From Rhodoferax sp. (GTDB lineage: Bacteria > Pseudomonadota > Gammaproteobacteria > Burkholderiales > Burkholderiaceae_C), in assembly GCF_018063565.1 (NCBI RefSeq), contig NZ_JAGPBB010000013.1, forward strand, positions 1 to 59,014: a DNA stretch of 59,014 bases. The letters are read 5' to 3'. The first letter of the stretch is position 1; each line of letters opens with the position of its first letter. Positions 51,476 through 59,014 of the stretch are shown here, piece after piece. The position numbers were made by a program, and so were the translations under genes. The notes under the pieces were generated by a model. It was not told where the DNA came from. It worked only from the letters and a program-made list of their open reading frames with translations, and ran no database searches.

Positions 51476-54121
51476 ATGCAAGCCATCGACCATCCGCCGG
51501 GGCTGGAAAAGCACACGCCGATGATGGCGCAGTACCTCGGCCTCAAAGCCGAGCATCCGCATACCTTGCTGTTTTACCGGATGGGGGATTTTTACGAGCT
51601 GTTTTATGCCGATGCCGAAAAAGCCGCGCGGCTGCTGGGCATCACGCTGACGCAGCGCGGCCAAAGCGCCGGCCAGCCAGTGGTGATGGCGGGCGTGCCG
51701 TTTCATTCGGTTGAGACCTATCTGGCACGGCTGATCAAACTCGGTGAATCGGTAGCTATTTGCGAGCAGGTGGGAGATGTGGCCACAGCCAAGGGGCCGG
51801 TGGAACGCAAAGTGGTGCGGGTGGTCACACCCGGCACGCTGACTGACCTGGAACTGCTCAGCGACAAGACCGAGGCCCTCCTGCTCAGCCTGCACCAAGG
51901 CCCACGCAACCAGTGCGGGCTGGCCTGGCTGAGTCTGACACAGGGCGTCGTGCAACTGGCCGAATGCACGCTCGATGATCTGGCGGGCTGGGTGCAGCGC
52001 ATTGGCGCGGGTGAGCTGATTTTCAGCGCCGGCGCCACGCCGGCGTTTGAGGCGCGTCTGCGCGCGCTGCAAACCAGCGTGCCCTGCTCGCTGGTGACGC
52101 GACCCGAGTGGCAGTTTGACACCGCACTGGGTCAGCGCACCTTGCTGGCCCAGCTGCAGGCCGCCAGTCTGGCAGCCTGGCAAGCGCAAGACCTGAGTCT
52201 GGCGCAGGCCGCTGTAGCAGCGCTGCTGGCCTATGCCGAACACACCCAGGGCCGCGCACTGACCCACATCCATTCGCTGCGGGTGCAGCGCGCCGACGAC
52301 TTGGTCGAGCTGCCGCACACCACCCGGCGCAACCTGGAGCTGACGCAAACCCTGCGTGGCGAAGAAGCCCCCACCCTGTTCTCGCTGCTTGACACCTGCA
52401 TGACCGGCATGGGCAGCCGCTTGCTCAAGTCGTGGCTGTTGTCACCCAGGCGTGAGCGCTCCGAGGCACAGCAACGCCTGCGCGCCATCACCGCCTTGCG
52501 CCGTGGCACCCTTGGGGCCGAAGGGGCTGGCCCCTGGCAAGACCTGCGCCGCTTGATCAAGGGCAGCAACGATGTCGAGCGCATCACCGCACGCATTGCG
52601 CTGCGGCAGGTGCGCCCGCGCGAGCTGATCGGCTTGCAGACAACACTTCAAAAAACAGAGCTGTTAACACCCTTCCTAATTGGGCTGGAAGCCTATTTAA
52701 CCCACACTTCAGAGGCGTTGCGAGCACCGACTGGCTGCACTGCGTTGCTCACGCGTGCCATTGCCGCTGAGCCTGCCGCGCTGGTGCGCGACGGCGGTGT
52801 GATCGCCAGCGGATTTGATGCAGAGCTCGACGAGCTGCGCGCCATCCAGAGCAACTGCGACGGCTTTCTGTTGGACCTGGAAACGCGCGAGCGCGCGCGC
52901 AGCGGCATTGCCAACCTGCGTGTGCAATACAACAAGGTACACGGCTTTTTTATCGAGGTGACACAAGGCCAGCTCGACCGGGTGCCCGAAGACTACCGCC
53001 GCCGCCAGACCCTGAAGAATGCCGAACGCTTCATTACCCCCGAACTCAAGGCGTTTGAAGACAAGGCGCTGAGTGCCCAGGAGCGTGCGCTGGCACGAGA
53101 GAAGTGGCTGTACGAACAGGTGCTCGACACCTTGCAGCCCATGGTGCCTGCACTCACCCAGCTGGCACAGGCGCTGGCCACGCTGGATGCGCTGTGCGCA
53201 CTGGCCGAGCGCAGCCTGACGCTGGACTGGTGCGCGCCGCAATTCACCCGCGAGCCGTGCATCGACATCGAGGCCGGTCGCCACCCGGTGGTGCAGGCGC
53301 GCCTGAACGAGACCAGTGCCGGCGCCTTCATCGCCAACGACACGCATCTGAATGTGCGCCAACGCATGCAGATCATCACCGGACCCAACATGGGTGGCAA
53401 GTCAACCTACATGCGCCAGATTGCGGTGATCACGCTGCTGGCCAGCATGGGCAGTTATGTACCGGCCAAAAGCTGCCGGCTTGGCCCCATCGACGCCATT
53501 CACACCCGAATTGGCGCCGCCGATGACCTGGCCAACGCGCAGTCCACCTTCATGCTGGAGATGGTCGAAGCCGCACAAATCCTCAACACCGCCACGCCCC
53601 ATTCGCTGGTGCTGATGGACGAGATCGGCCGCGGCACCAGCACCTTTGACGGTTTGGCACTCGCCAGCGCCATTGCCACGCAGCTGCACGACAAGACCCA
53701 GGCGCTGACGCTGTTTGCCACGCATTACTTTGAGTTGACCGAGTTTCCCGCCACTCACCACGGGGCCATCAACGTGCATGTGAGCGCCACCGAGTCGGGC
53801 CGTGACATCGTGTTTCTGCACGAAATCCAGAGCGGCCCGGCCAGCAAAAGCTACGGCATTCAGGTGGCCCGACTGGCCGGCATGCCCGCTGCTGTGCTCA
53901 ACCACGCGCGCCACACCCTGCAGTCACTGGAGGCGCAAGCCAGTCAGCACCAGGCACAGGTGGACCTGTTTGCCGCACCGGTTGCTACAGAGACCGTAGC
54001 TGATAGCGCAGTCGAGGCATGGGCTAGGGCACTAAAACCCGATGAACTCAGCCCCCGCGAGGCGCTCGAAGCGTTGTACCAGCTCAAGACGCTCAGCGAG
54101 GCGCACTCGTCGACGCGCTAA
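51476..54121 (+). CDS. mutS: DNA mismatch repair protein MutS
   Basis: 881 residues. Mismatch-binding Phe-x-Glu in [21 protein letters not shown] near residue 35, Walker [15 protein letters not shown] near 636, Walker [17 protein letters not shown] and the C-terminal tetramer region. Two segments carry dispersed-repeat sequence in frame: residues about 392-408 ([18 protein letters not shown]) and 836-852 ([19 protein letters not shown]). The protein reads through both without a stop. Confidence 0.96.
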   Translation: MQAIDHPPGLEKHTPMMAQYLGLKAEHPHTLLFYRMGDFYELFYADAEKAARLLGITLTQRGQSAGQPVVMAGVPFHSVETYLARLIKLGESVAICEQVGDVATAKGPVERKVVRVVTPGTLTDLELLSDKTEALLLSLHQGPRNQCGLAWLSLTQGVVQLAECTLDDLAGWVQRIGAGELIFSAGATPAFEARLRALQTSVPCSLVTRPEWQFDTALGQRTLLAQLQAASLAAWQAQDLSLAQAAVAALLAYAEHTQGRALTHIHSLRVQRADDLVELPHTTRRNLELTQTLRGEEAPTLFSLLDTCMTGMGSRLLKSWLLSPRRERSEAQQRLRAITALRRGTLGAEGAGPWQDLRRLIKGSNDVERITARIALRQVRPRELIGLQTTLQKTELLTPFLIGLEAYLTHTSEALRAPTGCTALLTRAIAAEPAALVRDGGVIASGFDAELDELRAIQSNCDGFLLDLETRERARSGIANLRVQYNKVHGFFIEVTQGQLDRVPEDYRRRQTLKNAERFITPELKAFEDKALSAQERALAREKWLYEQVLDTLQPMVPALTQLAQALATLDALCALAERSLTLDWCAPQFTREPCIDIEAGRHPVVQARLNETSAGAFIANDTHLNVRQRMQIITGPNMGGKSTYMRQIAVITLLASMGSYVPAKSCRLGPIDAIHTRIGAADDLANAQSTFMLEMVEAAQILNTATPHSLVLMDEIGRGTSTFDGLALASAIATQLHDKTQALTLFATHYFELTEFPATHHGAINVHVSATESGRDIVFLHEIQSGPASKSYGIQVARLAGMPAAVLNHARHTLQSLEAQASQHQAQVDLFAAPVATETVADSAVEAWARALKPDELSPREALEALYQLKTLSEAHSSTR
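52648..52700 (+). repeat. dispersed repeat embedded in mutS (central)
   Basis: AAAAAACAGAGCTGTTAACA, then TAATTGGGCTGGAAGCCTATTT. Matches the consensus of intergenic copies and is translated within MutS. Confidence 0.55.
53983..54036 (+). repeat. dispersed repeat embedded in mutS (3' part)
   Basis: GTAGCTGATAGCGC, then GAGGCATGGGCTAGGGCACT. More diverged than the central copy; translated in frame. Confidence 0.4.
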
Positions 54122-54316
54122 TCGATTTACTATTTTGGCGCCCGCGATAGTGGTCCCTTGGGACGAGTCCTAGGCGCTTGCGAAAACAATTGAGGTTTAG
54201 CCAAGGATGCGCATTGGCTTGTTTGCGATGCGTACCCAGCTAACGCGAACGCCCATGCGGTGTCCATCGCTGCGGCCTACGCAGGCAATGCGGCAATCTG
54301 AACCCCTGTAGGCTAT

Positions 54317-55615
54317 TTACAGGTTACCGAGTTTTCGGAACAGGGTGCGTTCGCTGATGCCAAGTTGTCGCGCCAGCGCGGGGCGATCACCTTGGTGTGC
54401 CGCCACCGCCCAGGCCAGGTAACGGTGCTCGTTTTCTTTGAGTGTCAACCAGGTGCCGTCGATCTCTTTGGGGCGCGTCACCGTGCTGGCTTCCGCTTCG
54501 CTCTCCATGTCGAGGATATGCCGTGACTCAATTTCATCACCATCGGCCAGCAGACTGGCACGTTCGAGAAGATTGCGCAATTCCCGAATGTTGCCTTCGA
54601 ACGGCATGGCCGCCAGCAGCGTCATCGCCTCGGCACTTAAATGCAATTCGCGTCCTGGTGCAACGCGCGAAAGCAGCGACTCTACGAGCAGCGAGAGGTC
54701 GGGCGCACGATCTCGCAAGGACGGCGCATAGATCGGAAATGTGTTGATACGGAAGTACAGATCGCGGCGAAAAGCTTCCGCCTTGACCAAAGCTTCCAGA
54801 TCGCGGTGCGTCGCCGAGATGAGGCGGAAATCCGCAGGCAACACCTCGACACCGCCGACGCGTCGATAGGTGCCGGTTTCGAGCAATCGCAACAGTTTGA
54901 CTTGCAGGGCCGGCGGCAGATCCCCAATCTCGTCAAGAAACAAGGTGCCGCCGCTGGCCGACTCGATGAGGCCTTGTTTGCGGTGCGTCGCGCCGGTGAA
55001 GGCACCTTTCTCGTAGCCAAACAGTTCGCTTTCGAACAGGGACTCCGTCAAACCTGAGCAGTCAACCGGCACGAACGGCCGGGCCGCGCGCGCACTTCCC
55101 TCGTGGATTGCCCGAGCCATAAGTTCCTTGCCGGTACCGGTTTCACCCAGCAGCATCACCGCCGCCATTGACGGTGCTACGCGCATCACCCGTGCCAGCA
55201 TCCGCGTAAAGGCTGGTGAGCGCCCAACCAAACCCTGCGACGCTGGCCGACTGCTGGCTTGGCGCACCACGCGCATCGTCTCGACGTAAAGGGTTCTCTC
55301 GCCGTTGTCATCGCGGATTGGCGTCGTTTCCACATCGACATGCTCTTCGCCATGCGCGGTGTAGTGAAGATGGAGTACGCGCTCTTTCTGGTTACTGCTT
55401 CGGCTCGCCTGCAGGGGACAAGATTCACCCGCCTGATCACAGGGCACGCTGAATCGGTGCGAAATTTCATAACAAAGGCGTCCAACTACCGGGCCGTTGT
55501 TGCTGAAGTCGCGCAGATAGGCCTGATTGGCTGAGAGTATTCGGTAATTGGCATCCATCACGATGCTGGGTTCGTCGAATGAATCCAGAAACGAACTGAT
55601 CTTGTTTAGGTTCAT
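54317..55615 (-). CDS. sigma-54-dependent activator with Cys-containing PAS domain
   Basis: 432 residues. N-terminal PAS domain ([20 protein letters not shown]) with a Cys cluster [13 protein letters not shown] ... GESCPLQA. The AAA+ domain has Walker A GETGTGKE, the sigma-54 contact loop GAFTGA and Walker [10 protein letters not shown] Fis-type HTH ([20 protein letters not shown]) ends it. The frame extends to 55699, but [13 protein letters not shown] at 55615 is the natural start. It diverges from a sulfur-redox operon that has a sigma-54-like promoter, so it is the likely activator; the Cys cluster may sense redox or sulfur state (inference). Confidence 0.88.
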   Translation of the reverse strand: MNLNKISSFLDSFDEPSIVMDANYRILSANQAYLRDFSNNGPVVGRLCYEISHRFSVPCDQAGESCPLQASRSSNQKERVLHLHYTAHGEEHVDVETTPIRDDNGERTLYVETMRVVRQASSRPASQGLVGRSPAFTRMLARVMRVAPSMAAVMLLGETGTGKELMARAIHEGSARAARPFVPVDCSGLTESLFESELFGYEKGAFTGATHRKQGLIESASGGTLFLDEIGDLPPALQVKLLRLLETGTYRRVGGVEVLPADFRLISATHRDLEALVKAEAFRRDLYFRINTFPIYAPSLRDRAPDLSLLVESLLSRVAPGRELHLSAEAMTLLAAMPFEGNIRELRNLLERASLLADGDEIESRHILDMESEAEASTVTRPKEIDGTWLTLKENEHRYLAWAVAAHQGDRPALARQLGISERTLFRKLGNL

Positions 55616-55648
55616 GCCTATCTTCCAGGGTTTTTGGGTGCCAATTAT

Positions 55649-55671
55649 GGCAGTCTCGTAGTTTAACTGCC
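55649..55671. promoter_or_regulatory. inverted repeat upstream of the sigma-54 activator
   Basis: GGCAGT and ACTGCC are perfect arms with 11 bases between. It lies 34-56 bases upstream of the activator start and about 90 bases from the divergent sigma-54 promoter, a reasonable place for the activator binding site. Confidence 0.4.
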
Positions 55672-55755
55672 GCCATTTTTTGCCAATGATCCGATTCAAT
55701 GGCGACGAAGCAGAAAAATAATCAACATTATCAACGAGTTACAGAATCGTCTTAT

Positions 55756-55771
55756 TGGCTCGGTTTGTGCA
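55756..55771 (+). promoter_or_regulatory. sigma-54 promoter of the sulfur-redox operon
   Basis: TGGCTCGGTTTGTGCA: TGGC-CG for the -24 box (A to T at one position) and TGCA for the -12 box, with GG and GC ten bases apart. The expected start of transcription near 55782 is about 44 bases before the ATG at 55826, which follows a GGGAG site. Confidence 0.6.
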
Positions 55772-55825
55772 ATCACTGTTGCCACAGATTCATCGATTTC
55801 ATACTCCCTGATTGGGAGAACCATC

Positions 55826-56177
55826 ATGAGCCAGACCGATCCGCAACATCAATTGACGCAACTGCAGAAGTCACATCAACACTGTTTATTTATATGCCAA
55901 TAGTGGAGTTGATGATTTCAATGTTGTCGGTTTACATCCTCTTGCGTTCGATGCGCATGCCCGCCAGCTGGTTTTCAGCCTGCTCCTTGGCTCGAAAGGT
56001 CAATCAATGAGTGTCATCGTTGAGACGGTACAGGGCCGTGCTGAAAACTGGGCATTGACAGAACAGTGGAAATTCGGACCAAACGGGACCCAAGCGCATT
56101 CGCGCTGCAACCACATGAACAAGCCCCCGATACAGAAAGCCTCCATCAGACACGGTTGCCAGCTAGCGCTTTTTTGA
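55826..56177 (+). pseudogene. broken first gene of the sulfur-redox operon
   Basis: An ATG at 55826 with GGGAGA site gives MSQTDPQHQLTQLQKSHQHC then a stop at 55901. A +1 frame shift within the first 60 bases opens a frame running through YLYANSGVDDFNVVGLHPLA and QSMSVIVETVQGRAENWALT to a stop at 56175 inside a dispersed repeat. A second candidate start in that frame is the ATG at 56007. Codon use in the shifted frame is moderate. It may be a real frameshift, a sequencing error, or two short ORFs; the family is unknown. Confidence 0.4.
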
Positions 56178-56218
56178 TAGCTATTACCGCTTTAAATAAC
56201 AGCGGTTGCGGCTTTTTC
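56168..56218 (+). repeat. dispersed repeat / hairpin in the sulfur operon leader
   Basis: TTTTTTGATAGCTATTACCGC, then AACAGCGGTTGCGGCTTTTT. ACCGCT and AGCGGT can pair, followed within a few bases by a T run, so it may also act as a weak terminator between the broken first gene and dsrE. Confidence 0.55.
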
Positions 56219-56222
56219 AACA

Positions 56223-56402
56223 ATGAACAGACTCGACATAAACCATGTTACGCAGGCACCTAAACCAAATGAGTGGTCCAGCAGTGCAATGAACAAATAT
56301 GGAGCCATTTGCCAAGGCTGCATCGGAATTTACCTCTGGTGTGCTACGGAGACTGGCAAGCAAAACTTTGTGCAACTAATTGAGGAAAGTCAACATGAGT
56401 GA
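56223..56402 (+). CDS. small Cys-containing protein overlapping dsrE
   Basis: A 59-residue frame starting MNRLDINHVTQAPKPNEWSS with ICQGCIGIYLWC in the middle (three Cys) and ending in IEESQHE. Its last codons overlap the dsrE start (ATG at 56395, stop at 56400-56402), which suggests translational coupling. I recognise no family. It is too short to be certain, but the overlap and the Cys motif in a sulfur operon are suggestive. Confidence 0.4.
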   Translation: MNRLDINHVTQAPKPNEWSSSAMNKYGAICQGCIGIYLWCATETGKQNFVQLIEESQHE

Positions 56403-56886
56403 CAACCAAAACAACGATCAGCTAGTGAAAGACCTGCTCAAACGGGTGGAAGCGCTTGAGAACGCGGCTCCCAAAGACCAGCTTACCCTGGGTGTCATGA
56501 GCGGCGATCTTGAGCACACGATGGGTGCGTTCATGATCGCACTCGGGGCAACAACTTTCGACACAGAAGTCGACATGTTCTTCATGCTCCGGGCTACCGC
56601 AGCACTGGTTGATCCGAGCAAGGCCAAACAGGACATGCCTGACGCGGCGCGCGCATTGCAGCCATCGGAGATCAAGTTTGATTTGAAGAAACACAACGCC
56701 ATGCCACTTGAAGAGCTCATCCGCAACGCCGGTGAACTCGGGGTGCGGATCACTGTCTGCAACCTGTCTCTGGATCTCATGGGCATCAAGCGTGAAGACC
56801 TGATCGACTACCCGAACCTGAAATTTGCCGGTGTTGCCACCTTAATCGACATGTGTAGCCACTCGAAGCAATGCTGGTTCATGTAA
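56395..56886 (+). CDS. DsrE-family sulfur-transfer protein
   Basis: 163 residues. After a charged helical N-terminus the DsrE fold is visible: LTLGVMSGDLEHTMGAFMIALGATTFDTEVDMFFMLRA and the conserved active Cys region RITVCNLSLDLMGI, with a further Cys pair at the very end (MCSHSKQCWFM). Members such as DsrE and DsrE2 carry persulfide sulfur to TusA. GAGGAAAG precedes the ATG; the frame upstream to 56380 is ignored. Followed by tusA. Confidence 0.85.
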   Translation: MSDNQNNDQLVKDLLKRVEALENAAPKDQLTLGVMSGDLEHTMGAFMIALGATTFDTEVDMFFMLRATAALVDPSKAKQDMPDAARALQPSEIKFDLKKHNAMPLEELIRNAGELGVRITVCNLSLDLMGIKREDLIDYPNLKFAGVATLIDMCSHSKQCWFM

Positions 56887-56934
56887 AAGATTTTTTAAAC
56901 CCATTTTTTAAACCATCAGAAAAGGCGAAATACC

Positions 56935-57189
56935 ATGAATGCTAGCGAATTAAAAGCACTGACGATCGGCAAAGTCATTGATGCCCGTGGCACTGCTTGC
57001 CCTGGGCCCATGCTCGAAGCAAAGCGCGCCATTGGCGAAGTTGCTGTGGGTGGGGCCATGGAAGTGCAATCTTCTGACAGCGGCACCATCATTGACATTC
57101 AGCGTTGGTGCAAGAAGATGGGCCACGAGTATCTCGGCGATGTCGAGAATGATGGGTTCTGGAGCGTTTACCTGCGTCGGAAGGTCTAA
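56935..57189 (+). CDS. tusA: TusA-family sulfur carrier
   Basis: 84 residues. VIDARGTACPGPMLEAKRAI contains the CPxP motif whose Cys carries persulfide; the C-terminal strands (GAMEVQSSDSGTIIDIQRWCKK) are normal. The symbol is given at family level, because several TusA paralogues exist in sulfur oxidisers. It lies between dsrE and the FlpD-like gene, which argues for a special role and not for tRNA thiolation. Confidence 0.88.
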   Translation: MNASELKALTIGKVIDARGTACPGPMLEAKRAIGEVAVGGAMEVQSSDSGTIIDIQRWCKKMGHEYLGDVENDGFWSVYLRRKV

Positions 57190-57191
57190 AA

Positions 57192-57599
57192 GTGAGCACC
57201 CCCGACAGCAAAGATGCACCGAAGATCCTCGTGTTCTCAACGAACGCGATCTCGGATCCGGGAATTGACCAAGCTGGCAGTGCACATTTGCACTATTCGA
57301 CAGCCGTTCAGGTCATTCCCTTGCCCTGTTCCAGCGGTGTCAAGCCATCTTGGATCGTTCACGCCCTCGAACGTGGCTTCGACGGTGTATTTATTGCCGC
57401 CTGCGGGGGTGACTGTGCCTATCTGACCGATTGCACATCGCGCACCAGCACACTGGTTACGCGCGCGCAAACGATGATGAAAGAGCACGGCATCAGTCCC
57501 AAGCGACTGAAGATGGCCGGGCTCTGTTCCGTCTGCGCGGACAACTTCGTTGTTCACATGAACAAATACCAACAGGAGTTAAAGTCTCTTGAAGCCTAA
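57192..57599 (+). CDS. FlpD/MvhD-like iron-sulfur electron-transfer protein
   Basis: 135 residues, GTG start two bases after tusA with GGAAGG upstream. Cys are at LPCSSGVKPSWIVHALERGFDGVFIAACGGDCAYL, TDCTS and GLCSVCADNF, the pattern of the [2Fe-2S] subunit that links hydrogenase or formate dehydrogenase to HdrA. Here no hydrogenase is seen. It overlaps the start of the HdrA-like gene by 11 bases. Confidence 0.8.
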   Translation: MSTPDSKDAPKILVFSTNAISDPGIDQAGSAHLHYSTAVQVIPLPCSSGVKPSWIVHALERGFDGVFIAACGGDCAYLTDCTSRTSTLVTRAQTMMKEHGISPKRLKMAGLCSVCADNFVVHMNKYQQELKSLEA

Positions 57600-59014
57600 T
57601 ACTGAAACACGTCCGCTGGACTACGATGTGATGGTGGTGGGTGCTGGCGTTGCCGGCATGGAAACCGCTGCCTCGATGGGCGATATGGGATACCGCGTGT
57701 TGCTGGTGGACAAAGACGCCAGCATTGGCGGCAGGGCCATCTTGCTGAGCAAGGTATTCCCGACGCTCGATTGCGCGAGCTGCATCGTGACGCCAAAAAT
57801 GGCGTCTGTCTCGCACCACCCCAATGTGCAAATCATGACCTACAGCGAGGTCGATAGCGTTGTGCGCAACGCCGACGGCTCGTTCGCTGTCGATCTGCAT
57901 AAGAAGGCGTCTTACGTTGATTTTGATGCTTGCACGGGATGCGGCAAGTGTGAAGAGATTTGCACGGTCACGGTACCCGATCAGTACAACTACGGTCTGG
58001 TCACACGCCGGGTGGCGCATATTCCTTTTCCGCAGGCCATCCCCAAAAAGGCGGTGATTGACCGGCGTGGCGAAGCACCCTGCACCTTCACTTGTCCGGG
58101 CAACGTCAAGGCCAGCGGTTATATCTCGCTGGTCAGGGCGGGGCGCTACAAAGAGGCGTTTGACCTGCATCTGGAAAACGCACCACTGGTCGGCAGCCTG
58201 GCGCGGGCGTGTTATGCGCCTTGCGAATCCGACTGCACGCGGGGCGACAAAGAAGGAACGGTTCAAATCCGTGGCATCAAGCGCTTTATGGCTGACCACT
58301 ACTACGCTGAGCATCCTGAACCCGAATACGGTCCGGTTGAGCACCAGCTGGCAACACGGGTTGCCGTGGTCGGCTCTGGCCCGGCGGGCTTGAGTGCTGC
58401 GTTCTATCTGGCGCGCGAAGGTCACCAAGTCACAATATTTGAGGCCGAGAGCAAGCCCGGTGGCATGCTGCGTACGGCTATCCCCCCGTATCGTTGCCCC
58501 AACGATGTGGTGGACCGTGATATCAAGAACGTCACGGCGCTGGGTGTCAAAATCAAGACCGGCCATCGGGTCACCGATTTGACTGAGCTCAAGCAGCAGG
58601 GCTTCAATGCCATTCTGATCACCACGGGTGCATCGGATGAAAACGGCCTGGATATTGATGGCCACGATCTGGACGGCGTCATGGGTTGCATGCATTTCCT
58701 GCATGAGATCAATATCGGTACCAAGCCCGATGTCAAAGGCAAAACCGTCATGGTCATTGGTGGCGGCAACTCGGCAATGGACCCGGCGCGGGCGGCTATC
58801 CGCATGGGTGCCAAGCGGGTCATCATCAACTACCGTCGCGGGCGCAAGGAAATGCCTGCGCATGAATGGGAAATTGACGGTGCCATTGAGGAAGGCGTTG
58901 AGCTCATGCTGATGAGCGCGCCGACCAAGTTCATTGGCAAGGACGGCAAACTGGTGGGTGTCGAATGCATCACCATGGAACTCGGCGAGCCCGACGAGAG
59001 CGGTCGCCGTCGTC
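57589..59014 (+). CDS. HdrA-GltD fusion flavoprotein (partial, runs off the window)
   Basis: At least 475 residues from a TTG at 57589 (AGGAG 11 bases upstream). Residues 12-150 are HdrA-like: FAD motif VVGAGVAGMETAASMG, LDCASCIVTPKM with Cys62 and Cys65, and a ferredoxin cluster CTGCGKCEEIC at 115-125. From 160 the chain becomes GltD-like: CTFTCPGNVKASGYISLV, ARACYAPCESDCTRG, a second FAD motif VVGSGPAGLSAAFYLAREG near 261 and an NAD(P) motif VIGGGNSAMDPARAA near 388. Two flavin sites in one chain would allow electron transfer or bifurcation between NAD(P)H and the sulfur proteins upstream. The 3' end is outside the window. Confidence 0.82.
   Translation, partial: MKPNTETRPLDYDVMVVGAGVAGMETAASMGDMGYRVLLVDKDASIGGRAILLSKVFPTLDCASCIVTPKMASVSHHPNVQIMTYSEVDSVVRNADGSFAVDLHKKASYVDFDACTGCGKCEEICTVTVPDQYNYGLVTRRVAHIPFPQAIPKKAVIDRRGEAPCTFTCPGNVKASGYISLVRAGRYKEAFDLHLENAPLVGSLARACYAPCESDCTRGDKEGTVQIRGIKRFMADHYYAEHPEPEYGPVEHQLATRVAVVGSGPAGLSAAFYLAREGHQVTIFEAESKPGGMLRTAIPPYRCPNDVVDRDIKNVTALGVKIKTGHRVTDLTELKQQGFNAILITTGASDENGLDIDGHDLDGVMGCMHFLHEINIGTKPDVKGKTVMVIGGGNSAMDPARAAIRMGAKRVIINYRRGRKEMPAHEWEIDGAIEEGVELMLMSAPTKFIGKDGKLVGVECITMELGEPDESGRRR

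Noticed and set aside
54122-54316. Possible RNA gene between mutS and the activator
   Set aside because: There are short stems (GTCCC/GGGAC, CCTGTA/TACAGG) but no consistent larger fold, promoter or terminator; nothing can be supported.
55699-56010. 103-codon plus-strand ORF overlapping the sigma-54 promoter
   Set aside because: It begins upstream of the promoter, has no ribosome site, and its frame differs from both frames that have coding signs.
56281-56370. Second sigma-54 promoter directly before dsrE (TGGAGCCATTTGCC and CTGGCAAGCAAAAC)
   Set aside because: Spacing between GG and GC is eight bases in the first, and there is no GC at ten bases in the second; both fail the spacing rule.

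Overview
The window is a betaproteobacterial chromosome segment, most likely Comamonadaceae and probably Rhodoferax-like. This is inferred from the gene content and arrangement (petABC-sspAB, a his-tat run, mscL-pdxA, suhB-mutS), from high GC at third codon positions, and from at least nine copies of a short intergenic repeat (ATAGCT ... GGGCTxGAGGCC ...) that I associate with that family. No rRNA and no CRISPR array are present; there is one tRNA gene.

Layout. 1-900: end of an amino-acid ABC permease and its ATPase. 939-3811: a MarR regulator and a DapB-like oxidoreductase on the minus strand, then a ClC chloride channel on the plus strand. 3812-4269: gene-free, with decayed remnants. 4270-10756: a compact P4-type integrative element next to tRNA-Thr(TGT). 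It carries an integrase, an AlpA-like regulator, a CHC2 zinc-finger primase, a DUF3987 protein and a Toprim/Topo VI-A-like protein, and no visible cargo. 10876-14861: sspBA and the cytochrome bc1 operon petABC. 15052-19012: mscL, pdxA, a Nif3-like gene, a Cys-rich small protein and a DegS-like protease. 19022-28998: a long minus-strand his/tat run (hisD; hisC-B-H-A-F-I-E; DUF4870-like; HIT; tatA-B-C), interrupted between hisD and hisC by an opposite-strand gene for a secreted protein with three DUF3395-like repeats. 29243-35802: a Sel1-type protein, an aldo/keto reductase, UspA and a four-gene 2-oxoacid:acceptor oxidoreductase, with an FNR-type box shared with a divergent hemerythrin gene. 36608-43180: a serine hydrolase, a Kv-like potassium channel and a complete general amino-acid ABC transporter behind a strong sigma-54 promoter. 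43284-54121: a copper-ligand-poor multicopper-oxidase-fold protein with a Tat signal, HD-GYP, pmbA, darP, mog, cysE, trmJ, suhB and mutS.

54317-59014 (end): a PAS/AAA+/Fis sigma-54 activator diverges from a sulfur-redox operon. The operon has a sigma-54-like promoter, a broken first gene, a 59-aa Cys-containing ORF overlapping dsrE, then dsrE, tusA, an FlpD/MvhD-like Fe-S protein and a long HdrA-GltD fusion that runs off the window. In my reading this is the most interesting system: a sulfur carrier relay coupled to a flavin/Fe-S electron module, with its own activator next to it. The second is the iteron-like 9-bp repeat array inside the DUF3987 gene of the integrative element.
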